DNA of 64,000 nucleotides from Candidatus Kinetoplastidibacterium crithidiae (GCA_019278155.1 JADMLC010000009.1:62001-126000), one strand, 5' to 3'; positions 1 through 9,015 are shown, counted from the first letter of the stretch. Translations and numbers: made by a program. The notes: generated by a model from the letters alone, not told the origin.

Positions 1-64
1 TATAGTGACTTGTTTTGATTCAGTGCTAATGTTTTTAGTCTTTGGGACAAGCATTGAGCACATG

Positions 65-84
65 AGGCTGTTGTACAGCTTTTT
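65..84 (+). terminator. possible intrinsic terminator at left edge
   Basis: The inverted repeat GCTGT-TGT-ACAGC (67-79) is flanked by a further A-T and a G-T pair and runs straight into TTTTT. It could end a transcript entering from the left of the window. An open frame also runs from base 2 to a TAA at 86-88 (about 28 residues, ending LLYSFL), which may be the tail of an upstream gene, but I recognise no family in it. Confidence 0.3.
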
Positions 85-88
85 ATAA

Positions 89-465
89 CCATAGAAATTT
101 TTATTTCTTATCCTATTATCATTTCTTTTGTTGTATTTTGTTTTAAAATTACGTATTAAAAAAATAACTTATAATGTATAACAAAACTTAACATTTTAAT
201 ATGCAGGAATCATATTTTATTGCTTTATAATTCTTGCCAAATTAGAAATAAGCATTAAGTTGTATAAATTAATTAATTTACTTATAAAACAAATTTTTTA
301 TTAAGTTATTTTATTTAAGTCGTAACATAATAGCAAACATGTATAACAAATTCACTATATTTAGACTTATGTTTTCCAAGTTATAGTATTTATTTAATAA
401 ATATTGTTTGCTAAATTAACATATTTGAAATTTAGCATACTATGCTTAGAATTACATAAAAAGTT
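89..465. other. AT-rich intergenic spacer, nothing recognised
   Basis: About 375 bases of almost pure A/T sequence with no reading frame of useful length, no tRNA-like GTTCGA arm and no strong hairpin. I see nothing functional here beyond whatever terminator ends the hydrolase gene to the right. Confidence 0.5.
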
Positions 466-1272
466 TTAGTGCAAATTTTTTATCAAAAAATTGCAAACAT
501 TACTATTAAATACTTTCGGATTTCCAATATTCATACCATGTGAAGAGCCAATAATATTTATTCTTGTATTATTGGGTATAATTTGTTGTAATTTATCCAG
601 TATTTCTGGATAAGGACTTGGACTTATCGATCCTCCGATTAGCAAAGTCGGTATTGAAATCTTAGAAAGGTCTTCTATCTTTAGAATTAAAGGTGGTTCT
701 TTAGACTGTGCAATGAGAGTTTTTGCATTATCATTTACCATTTGTTTAAACCAACTTACCATTCTTGCCCAGGTATTTTGTCCGCTTACTGTATCAATAA
801 ATAGTTGTAAACCTTCTTCTTGTTTATTATCAATAATTAATTTGCTTGATTTAATTCGAAAATCATCATTGTCATCAAATATTTTGTCTACTCCTTCTAT
901 TTTAAATCCTCCAGGATCTGCTAATATAAGTTTGTCTACTATATCTGGTTCTTCAATAGCTGTCTTTATTGATATAGCTCCACCTCTTGAATGTCCCAAC
1001 AAATAAACAGGACGATCAATAATTTTTTTTATGAATGTTATTAAGTCACTAGAATGTTGCTTTATGGAGAACTTTTCATGGTCATCGTTACAATTATTTG
1101 GCCAGTAATGCCTTAAATTGATTAAATATACTTCAAAGAAGCTACTAAAAGCATCTATCTGTTTTTTCCAGTATCTGCTATCACATAATGAACCATGTAC
1201 CATAACAATGGGCTTACCTTTGCCAATTTTGTTATAATATAATGTGTAATTGTTAATTTCTGTTGCGATCAT
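466..1272 (-). CDS. alpha/beta fold hydrolase
   Basis: A 268-residue protein with the alpha/beta-hydrolase layout: an oxyanion-hole type HGSLCD near residue 26, the nucleophile elbow GHSRGG near residue 93 (Ser nucleophile) and a late SSHGMN supplying the probable catalytic His near residue 247. No signal peptide, so probably cytoplasmic. The substrate cannot be told from sequence; esterase, lactonase or C-C hydrolase activities all occur in this fold. It lies downstream of cpoB on the same strand with a 38-base gap and may be co-transcribed with the Tol-Pal block. The ATG is the only sensible start before the HGS motif. Confidence 0.8.
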   Translation of the reverse strand: MIATEINNYTLYYNKIGKGKPIVMVHGSLCDSRYWKKQIDAFSSFFEVYLINLRHYWPNNCNDDHEKFSIKQHSSDLITFIKKIIDRPVYLLGHSRGGAISIKTAIEEPDIVDKLILADPGGFKIEGVDKIFDDNDDFRIKSSKLIIDNKQEEGLQLFIDTVSGQNTWARMVSWFKQMVNDNAKTLIAQSKEPPLILKIEDLSKISIPTLLIGGSISPSPYPEILDKLQQIIPNNTRINIIGSSHGMNIGNPKVFNSNVCNFLIKNLH

Positions 1273-1310
1273 AGTAGCATTAATTTTGTAATGAATATTT
1301 GTTGGTAATG

Positions 1311-1937
1311 TTAATTTATCATTTTTAGTTTCTTTTCAGCTTTTAAAGAAACCTCTGAGTTTTTATATTGTTTTATTACTGTTTTTAAAATTTCTGTAGC
1401 ACCTGAGATATCGTTCAGAGCTATTTTACTGTCTGCAATTGTGATTAGAGCTTCTGGAACTCTATTTGTTGAGTTGTTTTTAATATATCCTTGTAGTTGT
1501 GTTATTGATTCTTTAAATTTGCCAAGTTTATATTTGCAAACTCCCGAGTAAAACTTGATTTCGTTTATTAGTTTAATGTCATAATTCATTTCTAGAATTT
1601 TATTGAATCTCTCCTCAGCCTCTGAGTATTTTTCATTTTTTAATAACTCTAGAGCGATTTTGAATTCTTGTTCCAACATATCTTCTGATTTTTTTTCTGG
1701 AATAATAACTTTAGAATTTTTAGTGCTATTATTTTCAACATTATTATTCTTAATAATTTCAACTTGATTTAGAATGCTTGCTAGTTCATGTTCTAGCATA
1801 TTAAGACGATTCAGCAATCCTAGATTAGATTTTTTTATGTTATCTATCTGTAATTGCATATCACTAGTTTTTGATGCAGCGTAAAAAGGTAACAGTAGTG
1901 TTATGAAAATTATTATGAATGATAGTATTTTTTTCAT
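1311..1937 (-). CDS. cpoB: Tol-Pal cell division coordinator CpoB (YbgF)
   Basis: Last gene of the tol-pal block. From the chosen ATG it encodes 208 residues beginning MKKILSFIIIF, a hydrophobic signal peptide, then a short coiled coil (about residues 25-50, with Leu/Asn heptads), an Asn/Lys-rich linker, and a C-terminal tetratricopeptide region (EEFKIALELL..., then FYSGVCKYKLGKFKESI, then further repeats). CpoB works in the periplasm and links Tol-driven outer membrane constriction to septal peptidoglycan synthesis. The ORF track starts 13 codons earlier at an ATG touching the pal stop; neither start has a clear ribosome binding site, and I prefer the internal one because the signal peptide begins there. 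Confidence 0.8.
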   Translation of the reverse strand: MKKILSFIIIFITLLLPFYAASKTSDMQLQIDNIKKSNLGLLNRLNMLEHELASILNQVEIIKNNNVENNSTKNSKVIIPEKKSEDMLEQEFKIALELLKNEKYSEAEERFNKILEMNYDIKLINEIKFYSGVCKYKLGKFKESITQLQGYIKNNSTNRVPEALITIADSKIALNDISGATEILKTVIKQYKNSEVSLKAEKKLKMIN

Positions 1938-1976
1938 ATGTAATGTATATATAAACTTATTATTTCTAGTAAACAT

Positions 1977-2474
1977 TTATTTATAACATATAATGTCAAC
2001 TCGTCGATTTTTTGCCAAATTTTCTTCGCAATTTTCTTCGCCATAGTTAGAATGATCTAATATAGAATTTGTTTTACCGAGACTTATAACCTCAATTTGA
2101 TTGTCACTAATACCTAAAACCTTAATTATTTTATATACGGCATAAGCTCTGCGTTGTCCTAGCGCGAGATTATATTCGAATCCTCCATTCTGATCTGTGT
2201 TTCCAATAATTTTTATTTTTAAAGAATGATTATCTAATATCGGAAATACAAAATCTTCTATTTCTGTTATATGCTCATCAGAAATAATATAGCTATTTTT
2301 ATCAAAAAAAACATGAGTTTTTTTCATGGTTTTATTTATTCTGTTTATTTGATTGCCCGGATATAATTCATATAACGAACAAGATGCTAGTGTAATATTT
2401 AATAAAAGTAATATAAGAATAGCAATGCTTTTTTTTATATAGGAATTGATTATATTAGTCGATCTGTTTTTCAT
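1977..2474 (-). CDS. pal: peptidoglycan-associated lipoprotein Pal
   Basis: A 165-residue lipoprotein. The N terminus has a charged region, a hydrophobic stretch and a lipobox LASC (Cys 32), then an OmpA-like domain: VFFDKNSYII, LKIIGNTDQNGG, LALGQRRAYAVYKIIK and KNRRVDI match the peptidoglycan-binding core. Pal anchors the outer membrane to peptidoglycan and is the target of TolB and TolA. Its ATG overlaps the tolB stop (ATGA), so translation is probably coupled. The linker between lipid anchor and OmpA domain is unusually short, which fits general gene shrinkage here. Confidence 0.92.
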   Translation of the reverse strand: MKNRSTNIINSYIKKSIAILILLLLNITLASCSLYELYPGNQINRINKTMKKTHVFFDKNSYIISDEHITEIEDFVFPILDNHSLKIKIIGNTDQNGGFEYNLALGQRRAYAVYKIIKVLGISDNQIEVISLGKTNSILDHSNYGEENCEENLAKNRRVDIICYK

Positions 2475-3751
2475 TTAATTATAGGTCCCCACGAAGGATC
2501 AAATACTTCATAATTTGATTTTTCTTGAATTTTTTTTATTTGTGAGTTAAATAGTGATATTTGTGCTATAGAATTCATACCTTTTTCATTGATGTAAGAG
2601 TAGATTAAATATTCTCCATTTGGTGATATAGATGGAGATTGATCATGCTTTCCTGACGTAATCAATTCTTCTTTTTTTGATGACAAATCGAGAGAATATA
2701 TATTAAAATCATTATCAACTTTTTTTACATAAATTATCATGTTTTTATTAGGAAGTGCTACAGGTGAGCCATTGTAATCGCCATCAAAAGTAAGCCTTGT
2801 GATATTCTGACCATACAAATCAGTTGAATATATCTGATAACTACCGCTTCTATCACTTGCAAATAAGATATTTTTCCCATCAGAAGAAAAGCAAGCTTCA
2901 GTATCGCATGCTGATGATTTAATTAATCTTCTAAAAGAATTTGTTGCGACATCTAATATATAGATTTGAGACAATCCAGTTTCCGTCATAGTTAGAACTA
3001 TTTTTTCTCCATCTGGGGACCAAGATGGAGCACTATTGCTTCCTTTTTGATTAGCTATAATAACTCTATTAGATGTAAATAGATCATGCATATATGTTAT
3101 TGCTCTACCAGTTTCAAAACTTACATAAAGAATTTTGCTTCCATCTGGAGACCATTTTATTGATGTTATCGGCTTTGATGACCTAAGGGCTATTTGCTGG
3201 TTTTTGCCATCATGATCGGTGATTTGCAATTCGAAAATATTATTCTTTTTAACTATATAAGCTAATCGTGAAGTAAATATGCCTTTATTTCCTGTACTGG
3301 TTTCATATATTCTGTCGGAGATTATATGAGATATTCTTGTAATATCTTTTATTGATCCAGAGAATGATACTTTATCCAAGAAATTCTCTAAGTTTTCAAG
3401 AGTGAAATTTATTTCGTAAAGGTCATCTTGTAGATGGTTTACTTGTATAGAAACCATATAGTCGAAGTTATTTTTTCTAAGGAATCTGTTATAAATATTT
3501 TTTCTTTTATCTTTGTCTGAAACTTTTATTATCTTAAATTTGTTTGTACTCAATAAATTATTTCGTATTGTTTCTATAATTTTCTGCCCTTCATATGTAT
3601 TGTTATCATATTCATGTATTTTAATATTAAATTCTTTTGCTATTGATTGATTCTTATCTATGACTGGCTGTGCAGTTACCTGAGTAAAGTATGAAAAGAT
3701 AGCTAGAAAAAATAAAATTGCTGATACCAATTTTTCTTTACGAATATTCAT
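2471..3751 (-). CDS. tolB: Tol-Pal system protein TolB
   Basis: A 426-residue periplasmic protein close to the usual family length. It has an N-terminal signal peptide (LVSAILFFLAIF...), an alpha/beta N domain (residues about 35-160) and a six-bladed beta-propeller with repeated WSPDG or ISPNG blade motifs (SIKWSPDGSKILYVS, APSWSPDGEKIVLT, CFSSDGKNILFASD). TolB binds Pal through the propeller and TolA through its N-terminal strand. It sits between the tolA-like gene and pal in the usual order. It is the best conserved Tol protein here, unlike TolQ and TolA. Confidence 0.95.
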   Translation of the reverse strand: MNIRKEKLVSAILFFLAIFSYFTQVTAQPVIDKNQSIAKEFNIKIHEYDNNTYEGQKIIETIRNNLLSTNKFKIIKVSDKDKRKNIYNRFLRKNNFDYMVSIQVNHLQDDLYEINFTLENLENFLDKVSFSGSIKDITRISHIISDRIYETSTGNKGIFTSRLAYIVKKNNIFELQITDHDGKNQQIALRSSKPITSIKWSPDGSKILYVSFETGRAITYMHDLFTSNRVIIANQKGSNSAPSWSPDGEKIVLTMTETGLSQIYILDVATNSFRRLIKSSACDTEACFSSDGKNILFASDRSGSYQIYSTDLYGQNITRLTFDGDYNGSPVALPNKNMIIYVKKVDNDFNIYSLDLSSKKEELITSGKHDQSPSISPNGEYLIYSYINEKGMNSIAQISLFNSQIKKIQEKSNYEVFDPSWGPIIK

Positions 3752-3758
3752 TTTTTTC

Positions 3759-4235
3759 CTATTCTTCGCGTGTTTTATAGATTATATGTAGTTGATAGTC
3801 TTCATTAGAAACTTGTTTTGTTATGAGTTCGTCACATCTTAATATGCCTATTTCAACAGCTTTATCTAAGGTGATATTTTTAGATGATTTTATCAAATTT
3901 AATTTATTTGGCTCAGTTTTTTTATTTATTTTAAATAGAAATTCTACTGCTTGATTATTCTCTAATTGTTGATACGAAAATCTAGGGTAGATTATTCCTG
4001 AGAGAATACATGTTTTTATGTCTTTTTTAGTTTGTTCATTTAAAACAGTTTTTTTTGGTGAATATAAAGCTATATTATTTTGATTTTTATCTTTTATTTC
4101 TTCATTATATTTATTGGAAGCAAATGTATTAAGTTGTATATAGATCAAGAATAAATACAATAAAATTATGAAGCTGAGTGTTTTTTTATGTTTAATAATT
4201 TTCATCTTTTGGGGTGATAAGAAGTACTTAGTCAT
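3759..4235 (-). CDS. tolA: shortened TolA-like protein
   Basis: A 158-residue protein in the tolA position, seven bases upstream of tolB. Visible parts: a basic start, one membrane segment (LSFIILLYLFLIYIQL, residues about 20-36), a short Asn/Lys-rich linker, and a C-terminal region (YPRFSYQQLENNQAVEFLFKINK... LDKAVEIGILRC) whose pattern resembles the TolA/TonB C-terminal domain. The long helical domain II that lets ordinary TolA (roughly 300-420 residues) span the periplasm is essentially absent. Assignment rests on position plus this weak similarity. A later start, MKIIKHKK, is possible. Confidence 0.6.
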   Translation of the reverse strand: MTKYFLSPQKMKIIKHKKTLSFIILLYLFLIYIQLNTFASNKYNEEIKDKNQNNIALYSPKKTVLNEQTKKDIKTCILSGIIYPRFSYQQLENNQAVEFLFKINKKTEPNKLNLIKSSKNITLDKAVEIGILRCDELITKQVSNEDYQLHIIYKTREE

Positions 4236-4355
4236 ATATGAATATGAATTCCCAGAATACTCATATTTAATGAATGTAAATTCTAAATATTTAAAATACC
4301 AACAACATAAAAAAATGTCTTATTTTGTTAATTCTATCTGTATATGATTTATCGT

Positions 4356-5000
4356 TTATTTTTTTATGTTTTGTCTTTGTATTATAGTTAAAAGATCTTT
4401 TATAAAAATTCTGGATTCCATAGAATATTTTTTTGTCTTTTTTGTTATATAGAGATAAATTGTTTCTGACAATGATGACACTAATATAGTTATTATGACT
4501 AATAATATTGACTCCATTGCTCGAGGCATCAATAAAGTAGAATCAAGATTTTGTTGTTTGAAAAAATAGTTAATTATTTCAACATTATGTATTATGAAGC
4601 CTAATATTCCGATATAGAAAATACTGTTAGTTAGAATATATATCCCATCAATTTTATTTTGTATATTTAGTATTTCTTTTATTAAAATTACTTCCATAGC
4701 ATTTTTAGCAGAATTATTTCTTTCTAAAAATTGAGACCTAGAGAATTCAGTCATCCCCAAATCAAAGATTTTAGCTATAGGTGCTTTATTTTTTATATTA
4801 TGATTTTTCTTTTGTAAATCTATTAAATTTACTCCCGACCAGAATTCTTTTGTGAATTTTTTATTATTCTTTGAATGAGCATTTAGCATCGTTATAGTTT
4901 TTGTTGCGGTTTTAAGGAATAAAAACATAATGATAGATTGATAGATTATTATTATTTTTGTTATTAAGCTTAGATTGCAATAGATTGAAATTAAAGACAT
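4356..5000 (-). CDS. tolQ: diverged TolQ-like membrane protein
   Basis: A 214-residue membrane protein in the tolQ slot. Predicted membrane segments lie at about residues 12-32, 115-140 and 160-185, and the middle part (FWSGVNLIDLQ, APIAKIFDLGMTEF) follows the TolQ/ExbB layout. Canonical TolQ has GLLGTVWGI in segment 2 and an ALIATAIGL-type stretch in segment 3; here these read GILGFIIHN and SILLVIITIL, so both conserved membrane threonines are gone. Those residues belong to the proton channel formed with TolR, and no tolR follows: the 120-base gap to tolA is too short. Probably a decayed or repurposed TolQ. Product identity is moderate, function doubtful. Confidence 0.65.
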   Translation of the reverse strand: MSLISIYCNLSLITKIIIIYQSIIMFLFLKTATKTITMLNAHSKNNKKFTKEFWSGVNLIDLQKKNHNIKNKAPIAKIFDLGMTEFSRSQFLERNNSAKNAMEVILIKEILNIQNKIDGIYILTNSIFYIGILGFIIHNVEIINYFFKQQNLDSTLLMPRAMESILLVIITILVSSLSETIYLYITKKTKKYSMESRIFIKDLLTIIQRQNIKK

Positions 5001-5061
5001 GCTTAGACCTTGTTTTTCATATTGTTTATTATTCTGAAAATTTTCTTAAAGTATTCATTTT

Positions 5062-6789
5062 TTATAAAGCATCCAAAATTTTTGTGAGCTCTTGTAATGT
5101 TTCGTCTATAGGAATTTTTATTGATTCATTTGGTGATTTTCTAACTTTAATTTCAATTAAATTGTGTTCCAAATCTTTAGGTCCTATATTAATTCTACAT
5201 GGTATTCCTATCAAATCCCATTCTGCAAACATTATCCCTGGTCTGGTGTCTCTGTCATCGAGAATTACATCAATATTGTGTGCTTTAAGCAAATTGTAGA
5301 TTTTTATAGACATCTTTTTTATATGGTCATGTTTCCACCCTATTGGGCAGATAACTACTTCAAATGGTGCTATAGATTTTGGCCAAATCATGCCTAGAGA
5401 ATCATTATTCTGTTCGATAGCTGCCGCCATTACTCTAGTTATTCCTATGCCATAGCACCCCATTTGTAAAAATTCTTTTTCACCAGATTTATTTAAAAAA
5501 GATGCTCTTAAATCTTGGGAGTATTTCGTCCCCAGGAAAAATATATGACCAACTTCTATGCCTTTTTGTAGAGAAAAAGAGCCATTGCCATCAGGCAAGG
5601 GATCCCCTTCAACAACATTTCTTATGTCTGCAATCATATCTGGTTCTTTAAGGTTTATTGACCAATTGGCACCAGTATAGTGCGCATTTTTTTTGTTGGC
5701 TCCACAAGCAAAATCACTCATGTTTGCAACTGTAGTGTCTGCTACAATACAAACTGGTTTTGCTATATTGATCGGTCCAATATATCCTGGAGGACAATTG
5801 AAATATTCTTCTATTTCATTTGATGTTGCAAAACGATAATTATCTATTCCTAATATTTTTTTTGCCTTCACCTCATTTAGTGAGTGGTCTCCTCTGATTA
5901 ATAGTAAGAATATATGTGTAATATTATCGTCTTCACTTGCTAAAACAATAGATTTGATTGTTTTAGTAATTGGTATCTGCAAGAATTCTGATAGCTTTTC
6001 ACAGGTTGTTATTTCTGGAGTTGGGACAAGTATCATTGTTTCTTCGGCCTCTTGTCTTTTATTTAATAGGCAAGGCGCTACTGCTAATTCTAAATTGGCT
6101 GCATAATTTGATTTTTTATCATAGGCTATTGTATCTTCTCCTGTTTCAGCCAATACATGGAATTCATGGCTGTATGTTCCTCCTATAGATCCGGTATCGG
6201 CAGAAACAGCGCAGAAATTGAGCGAGATTCTTCTAAAAATTTCTGAATAGGTCTCGAACATAACATGATAGCTTTTTAAAGCGTCCTCTTCACTAACATC
6301 AAAAGAATAAGCGTCTTTCATTATAAATTCTCTACTTCGCAACATGCCAAATCTTGGTCTTACTTCATCACGAAATTTAGTTTGAATATGATAAAAAGTT
6401 AATGGTAATTGTTTATAACTATATATTTCATTTCTAGCTATATCTGATATAACTTCCTCTGATGTTGGTTGCAATACGAAATTGCGATTGTGTCTATCTT
6501 TAAATCTCAGTAATTCAGGGCCATATTCCTCTATTCTTCGAGATTCTTGCCATAGCTCAGCAGGTTGTACGATGGGCATAAGTATCTCTATGGCACCAGA
6601 TTTCGCCATCTCCTCTCTGACAATATTTTCTATTTTTCTTAGAACTCTTATGCCTATTGGCATTATGTTATAAATTCCTCCTGCTAATTTTCGTATCATC
6701 CCAGATTTAATCATTAGTTGATGGCTGATAATTTCTGCTTCAGAAGGTGTTTCTTTTGCTGTGTGTATGTGATATTTAGTGGCGTACAT
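5062..6789 (-). CDS. proS: prolyl-tRNA synthetase
   Basis: A 575-residue bacterial-type ProRS, the usual length for the form with an inserted editing domain. Class II motifs are clear: motif 2 around FRDEVRPRFGMLRSREFIMKDAYSF (residues about 138-162) and motif 3 around GCYGIGITRVMAAAIEQ (about 443-459). Between them lies the INS editing domain (about 225-405), which hydrolyses Ala-tRNA(Pro). The C-terminal anticodon-binding domain ends the protein (VVICPIG...). It charges tRNA(Pro) in the cytoplasm. The gene is divergent from rppH across 89 bases. Confidence 0.97.
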   Translation of the reverse strand: MYATKYHIHTAKETPSEAEIISHQLMIKSGMIRKLAGGIYNIMPIGIRVLRKIENIVREEMAKSGAIEILMPIVQPAELWQESRRIEEYGPELLRFKDRHNRNFVLQPTSEEVISDIARNEIYSYKQLPLTFYHIQTKFRDEVRPRFGMLRSREFIMKDAYSFDVSEEDALKSYHVMFETYSEIFRRISLNFCAVSADTGSIGGTYSHEFHVLAETGEDTIAYDKKSNYAANLELAVAPCLLNKRQEAEETMILVPTPEITTCEKLSEFLQIPITKTIKSIVLASEDDNITHIFLLLIRGDHSLNEVKAKKILGIDNYRFATSNEIEEYFNCPPGYIGPINIAKPVCIVADTTVANMSDFACGANKKNAHYTGANWSINLKEPDMIADIRNVVEGDPLPDGNGSFSLQKGIEVGHIFFLGTKYSQDLRASFLNKSGEKEFLQMGCYGIGITRVMAAAIEQNNDSLGMIWPKSIAPFEVVICPIGWKHDHIKKMSIKIYNLLKAHNIDVILDDRDTRPGIMFAEWDLIGIPCRINIGPKDLEHNLIEIKVRKSPNESIKIPIDETLQELTKILDAL

Positions 6790-6878
6790 GTTTTCTGTCG
6801 TTATTTAAATGTTTATAATAATATTTATATTGTCCATTGTACTAAATTGTACTGAATTTGATTAGGTAGACTATCATC

Positions 6879-7361
6879 ATGTTAGATAGCGAGGGATATC
6901 GTTCTAATGTTGGAATCATTATTGTAAATTGTAAAAATGAAATTTTTTGGGGGAAAAGGATAAAAGAAAATTCGTGGCAGTTACCGCAAGGGGGTGTGAA
7001 ACAAGGAGAATCTCTGGAAGAGGCTATGTATAGAGAGCTTCATGAAGAAGTGGGGTTAAGACCAGAACATGTGAGGATAATAGGGAGAACTAAAGAGTGG
7101 TTACATTACAACGTTCCTATAAATTTTATTCGCAAAGAATGTAGAGGCTTTTATAAGGGGCAAAAACAAATATGGTTTCTCTTGAGGCTAATCGGGCAAG
7201 ATAGTGATGTTTGCTTATGCTCTACAAGACATCCAGAGTTTGACGAATGGAAGTGGCGAGATTATTGGACTACATTGGATGTAGCCATAGACTTTAAGAG
7301 AAAAGTTTATAGTCAAGCCTTAAAGGAGTTATCTGTGATATTATTTCCAAGTGGGACGTAA
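6879..7361 (+). CDS. rppH: RNA pyrophosphohydrolase RppH
   Basis: A 160-residue Nudix hydrolase with the complete Nudix box [23 protein letters not shown] (residues about 37-59), preceded by [11 protein letters not shown] and WQLPQGG, which are typical of RppH rather than generic Nudix enzymes. RppH removes pyrophosphate from the 5-prime triphosphate of mRNA, opening it to RNase E decay. Length matches the family. The proS-rppH divergent pair is the arrangement I would expect in Bordetella relatives. The ATG is the first in frame before MLDSEGYR, the usual family start. Confidence 0.95.
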   Translation: MLDSEGYRSNVGIIIVNCKNEIFWGKRIKENSWQLPQGGVKQGESLEEAMYRELHEEVGLRPEHVRIIGRTKEWLHYNVPINFIRKECRGFYKGQKQIWFLLRLIGQDSDVCLCSTRHPEFDEWKWRDYWTTLDVAIDFKRKVYSQALKELSVILFPSGT

Positions 7362-7429
7362 TTACTTATTTGTTTTATAAAAAGTTTTACATTTTTTATT
7401 AATTTTCAAGATAAATATATCAACTAAAC

Positions 7430-7918
7430 ATGTTAGAAAATATAGAAAAACTTTCTTTGTTAGTAGATAAATTAACAGATTATTCTATTAAGTTATCTTC
7501 TGAAAACCTTGCGTTGCAATCAAACAATAAATATGCAGAGGATGAGATAGCTTATCTTAAAAAGAATTTTGTTGATCAAGAATCAGAACTTGCGTCTTTA
7601 AGGGCTAAATCTAAAAAACTAGAAGATCTTGTTTTTGTCCTTCAAATAGACATAAAAAAAGTAGAGGAAGATTTACGTGCTCAATTGACGCAGAAAGAAA
7701 TTGTCTTGAATGAAAAAGAAGTTGCCTGGAGTGAAAAAGAAAAATCTCATCTATCTTGTATAGCTAAATTAGAAGAGGAAATTTTGTCTTTAGAACATAA
7801 AAATGCCCATCTTAGAGAAAGTATTTTAAGTGGCGTAGATAGGTTAAAAAGATTTAAAGATATTTTGCCTGTATTTGACGTTGACGTAAAGAATGGAGAT
7901 ATAAATGGAGCAGCTTGA
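7430..7918 (+). CDS. coiled-coil protein, ZapB-like, upstream of zapA
   Basis: A 162-residue, highly charged, almost wholly helical protein with long heptads of Leu/Ile and Glu/Lys (KLTDYSIKLSSENLAL, SLRAKSKKLEDLVFVLQIDIKKVEEDL, KLEEEILSLEHKNAHL). It has no signal peptide or membrane segment. It overlaps zapA by 14 bases, so the two are probably translationally coupled. The short C-terminal part (NAHLRESILSGVDRLKRF) resembles hypothetical proteins preceding zapA in betaproteobacteria. A Z-ring accessory role like ZapB is inferred from position and coiled coil only. Confidence 0.65.
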   Translation: MLENIEKLSLLVDKLTDYSIKLSSENLALQSNNKYAEDEIAYLKKNFVDQESELASLRAKSKKLEDLVFVLQIDIKKVEEDLRAQLTQKEIVLNEKEVAWSEKEKSHLSCIAKLEEEILSLEHKNAHLRESILSGVDRLKRFKDILPVFDVDVKNGDINGAA

Positions 7919-8216
7919 TACAGTTGTATTAGGTAGAGAATACTCTTTTAGGTGCTCAAAGGATGAAAAAGATAATCTGATTGAAGCAGTAAATTATTTT
8001 AACAGATTAACATCTCAAATTCAGGATTCTGCCAAAAATTTCACTAATGAAAGGGTGGCAGTGATGGCTGCTTTACAAATTGCTAGTGAGTTAATGAGCA
8101 CGAAAGTTTTAGAATCGGGAAATTCTTTTGAGTCAGGAGTTTCAATGGGGGAGATAAGTAAGAAAATAGATTCCATTATTTTTAAAATAGAATCTATTTT
8201 AAAAAAAACAAAATGA
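7905..8216 (+). CDS. zapA: cell division protein ZapA
   Basis: A 103-residue protein matching ZapA in length and pattern: an N-terminal globular part (VVLGREYSFRCSKDEKDNLIEAVNYFN), the conserved ERVAVMAALQIASEL helix, and a C-terminal dimerising helix. ZapA crosslinks FtsZ filaments in the Z-ring. The gene overlaps the coiled-coil gene upstream and stops two bases short of the convergent lgt stop. In many proteobacteria zapA is followed by 6S RNA and a 5-formyltetrahydrofolate cyclo-ligase gene; here lgt follows, and the cyclo-ligase gene is 45 kb away. Confidence 0.9.
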   Translation: MEQLDTVVLGREYSFRCSKDEKDNLIEAVNYFNRLTSQIQDSAKNFTNERVAVMAALQIASELMSTKVLESGNSFESGVSMGEISKKIDSIIFKIESILKKTK

Positions 8217-8230
8217 TTCTATTTTTTTTT
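8184..8230 (+). terminator. intrinsic terminator across the zapA stop
   Basis: AAAATAGAATC (8184-8194) is a perfect 11-base inverted repeat of GATTCTATTTT (8215-8225), with a 20-base loop, followed directly by more T (nine T in a row, 8222-8230). The hairpin includes the last zapA codons and the T-run lies in the 3-prime end of the opposing lgt gene. A second, overlapping palindrome, TTTAAAATAGA-A-TCTATTTTAAA, is centred at 8192. Confidence 0.6.
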
Positions 8231-9010
8231 ACTTAGCGCATAATAAAGCATAAACCCGCTGATTATCATCAATATCGAGAGTATTTGCCCCATACTATAA
8301 TTGCTATTATAAATATATATAATATAGTCGGGCTCTCTCCAAATTTCTCCTATGCATCTTAGTATTCCATAGAATATTAAGAATATTGCACTAGTTTGTC
8401 CCGATAGTCTTGTTTTTTTATATAAAAATATTTGTATTATTATGAATAATACAGGGCCTTCTAATATACACTCGTATAGTTGAGAAGGATGGCGATATAT
8501 ATTATCATTTGTGGTTAGGAAAATAACCCCCCATGGAAGGTTGGTTGGGGTTCCACAAAGTTCGCCATTTATAAAATTTCCTATTCTTCCTAATGCTAGG
8601 GCTATAGGAACAGCCTGAGCGATTAGGTCAGATACTGCCCAGAATGATATTTTTTTATTCTTAGTATAGCAATACATAGATATTATTACCCCTATTATGC
8701 CTCCATGGAAAGACATGCCTCCATTTCTTATGTAAAATACCTCTACTAAATGATTGTAGAAGTAATTTGCTTTATAGAATATTACATAACCTAGCCGTCC
8801 TCCTATTATTGCTGATATCATTCCCCAATATAGAATATCTTCTAAATTCTTCTTTGTTATTTTGGTGTATTTTGGTCTAGAAATATTTCTTAAACTTATT
8901 ATGTATATAAGTATTAATCCAATTAAGTACATAATGCCATACCAATATACATGGAAATTTCCTATTGATATTGCTATTGGGTTGATGTATATGGGTTGTT
9001 CTATTATCAT
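8219..9010 (-). CDS. lgt: prolipoprotein diacylglyceryl transferase
   Basis: A 263-residue multispanning inner membrane enzyme that transfers diacylglycerol from phosphatidylglycerol to the lipobox Cys of prelipoproteins. Diagnostic stretches are [11 protein letters not shown] (with the catalytic-region His, about residues 96-106) and the Lgt signature [23 protein letters not shown] (about 138-160), plus seven hydrophobic helices. Length is normal. Its likely substrates in this window include Pal and the LptM-like lipoprotein. It is divergent from rpsJ across a 50-base gap. Confidence 0.96.
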   Translation of the reverse strand: MIIEQPIYINPIAISIGNFHVYWYGIMYLIGLILIYIISLRNISRPKYTKITKKNLEDILYWGMISAIIGGRLGYVIFYKANYFYNHLVEVFYIRNGGMSFHGGIIGVIISMYCYTKNKKISFWAVSDLIAQAVPIALALGRIGNFINGELCGTPTNLPWGVIFLTTNDNIYRHPSQLYECILEGPVLFIIIQIFLYKKTRLSGQTSAIFLIFYGILRCIGEIWREPDYIIYIYNSNYSMGQILSILMIISGFMLYYALSKKK

Positions 9011-9015
9011 ATTGT

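Noticed and set aside
2-88. Open frame at the left edge ending LLYSFL, as the tail of an upstream gene
   Set aside because: Only 28 residues, no recognisable family; listed only in the terminator note.
4236-4355. A hidden tolR between the tolQ-like and tolA-like genes
   Set aside because: At 120 bases the gap could hold at most 40 codons and has none resembling TolR.
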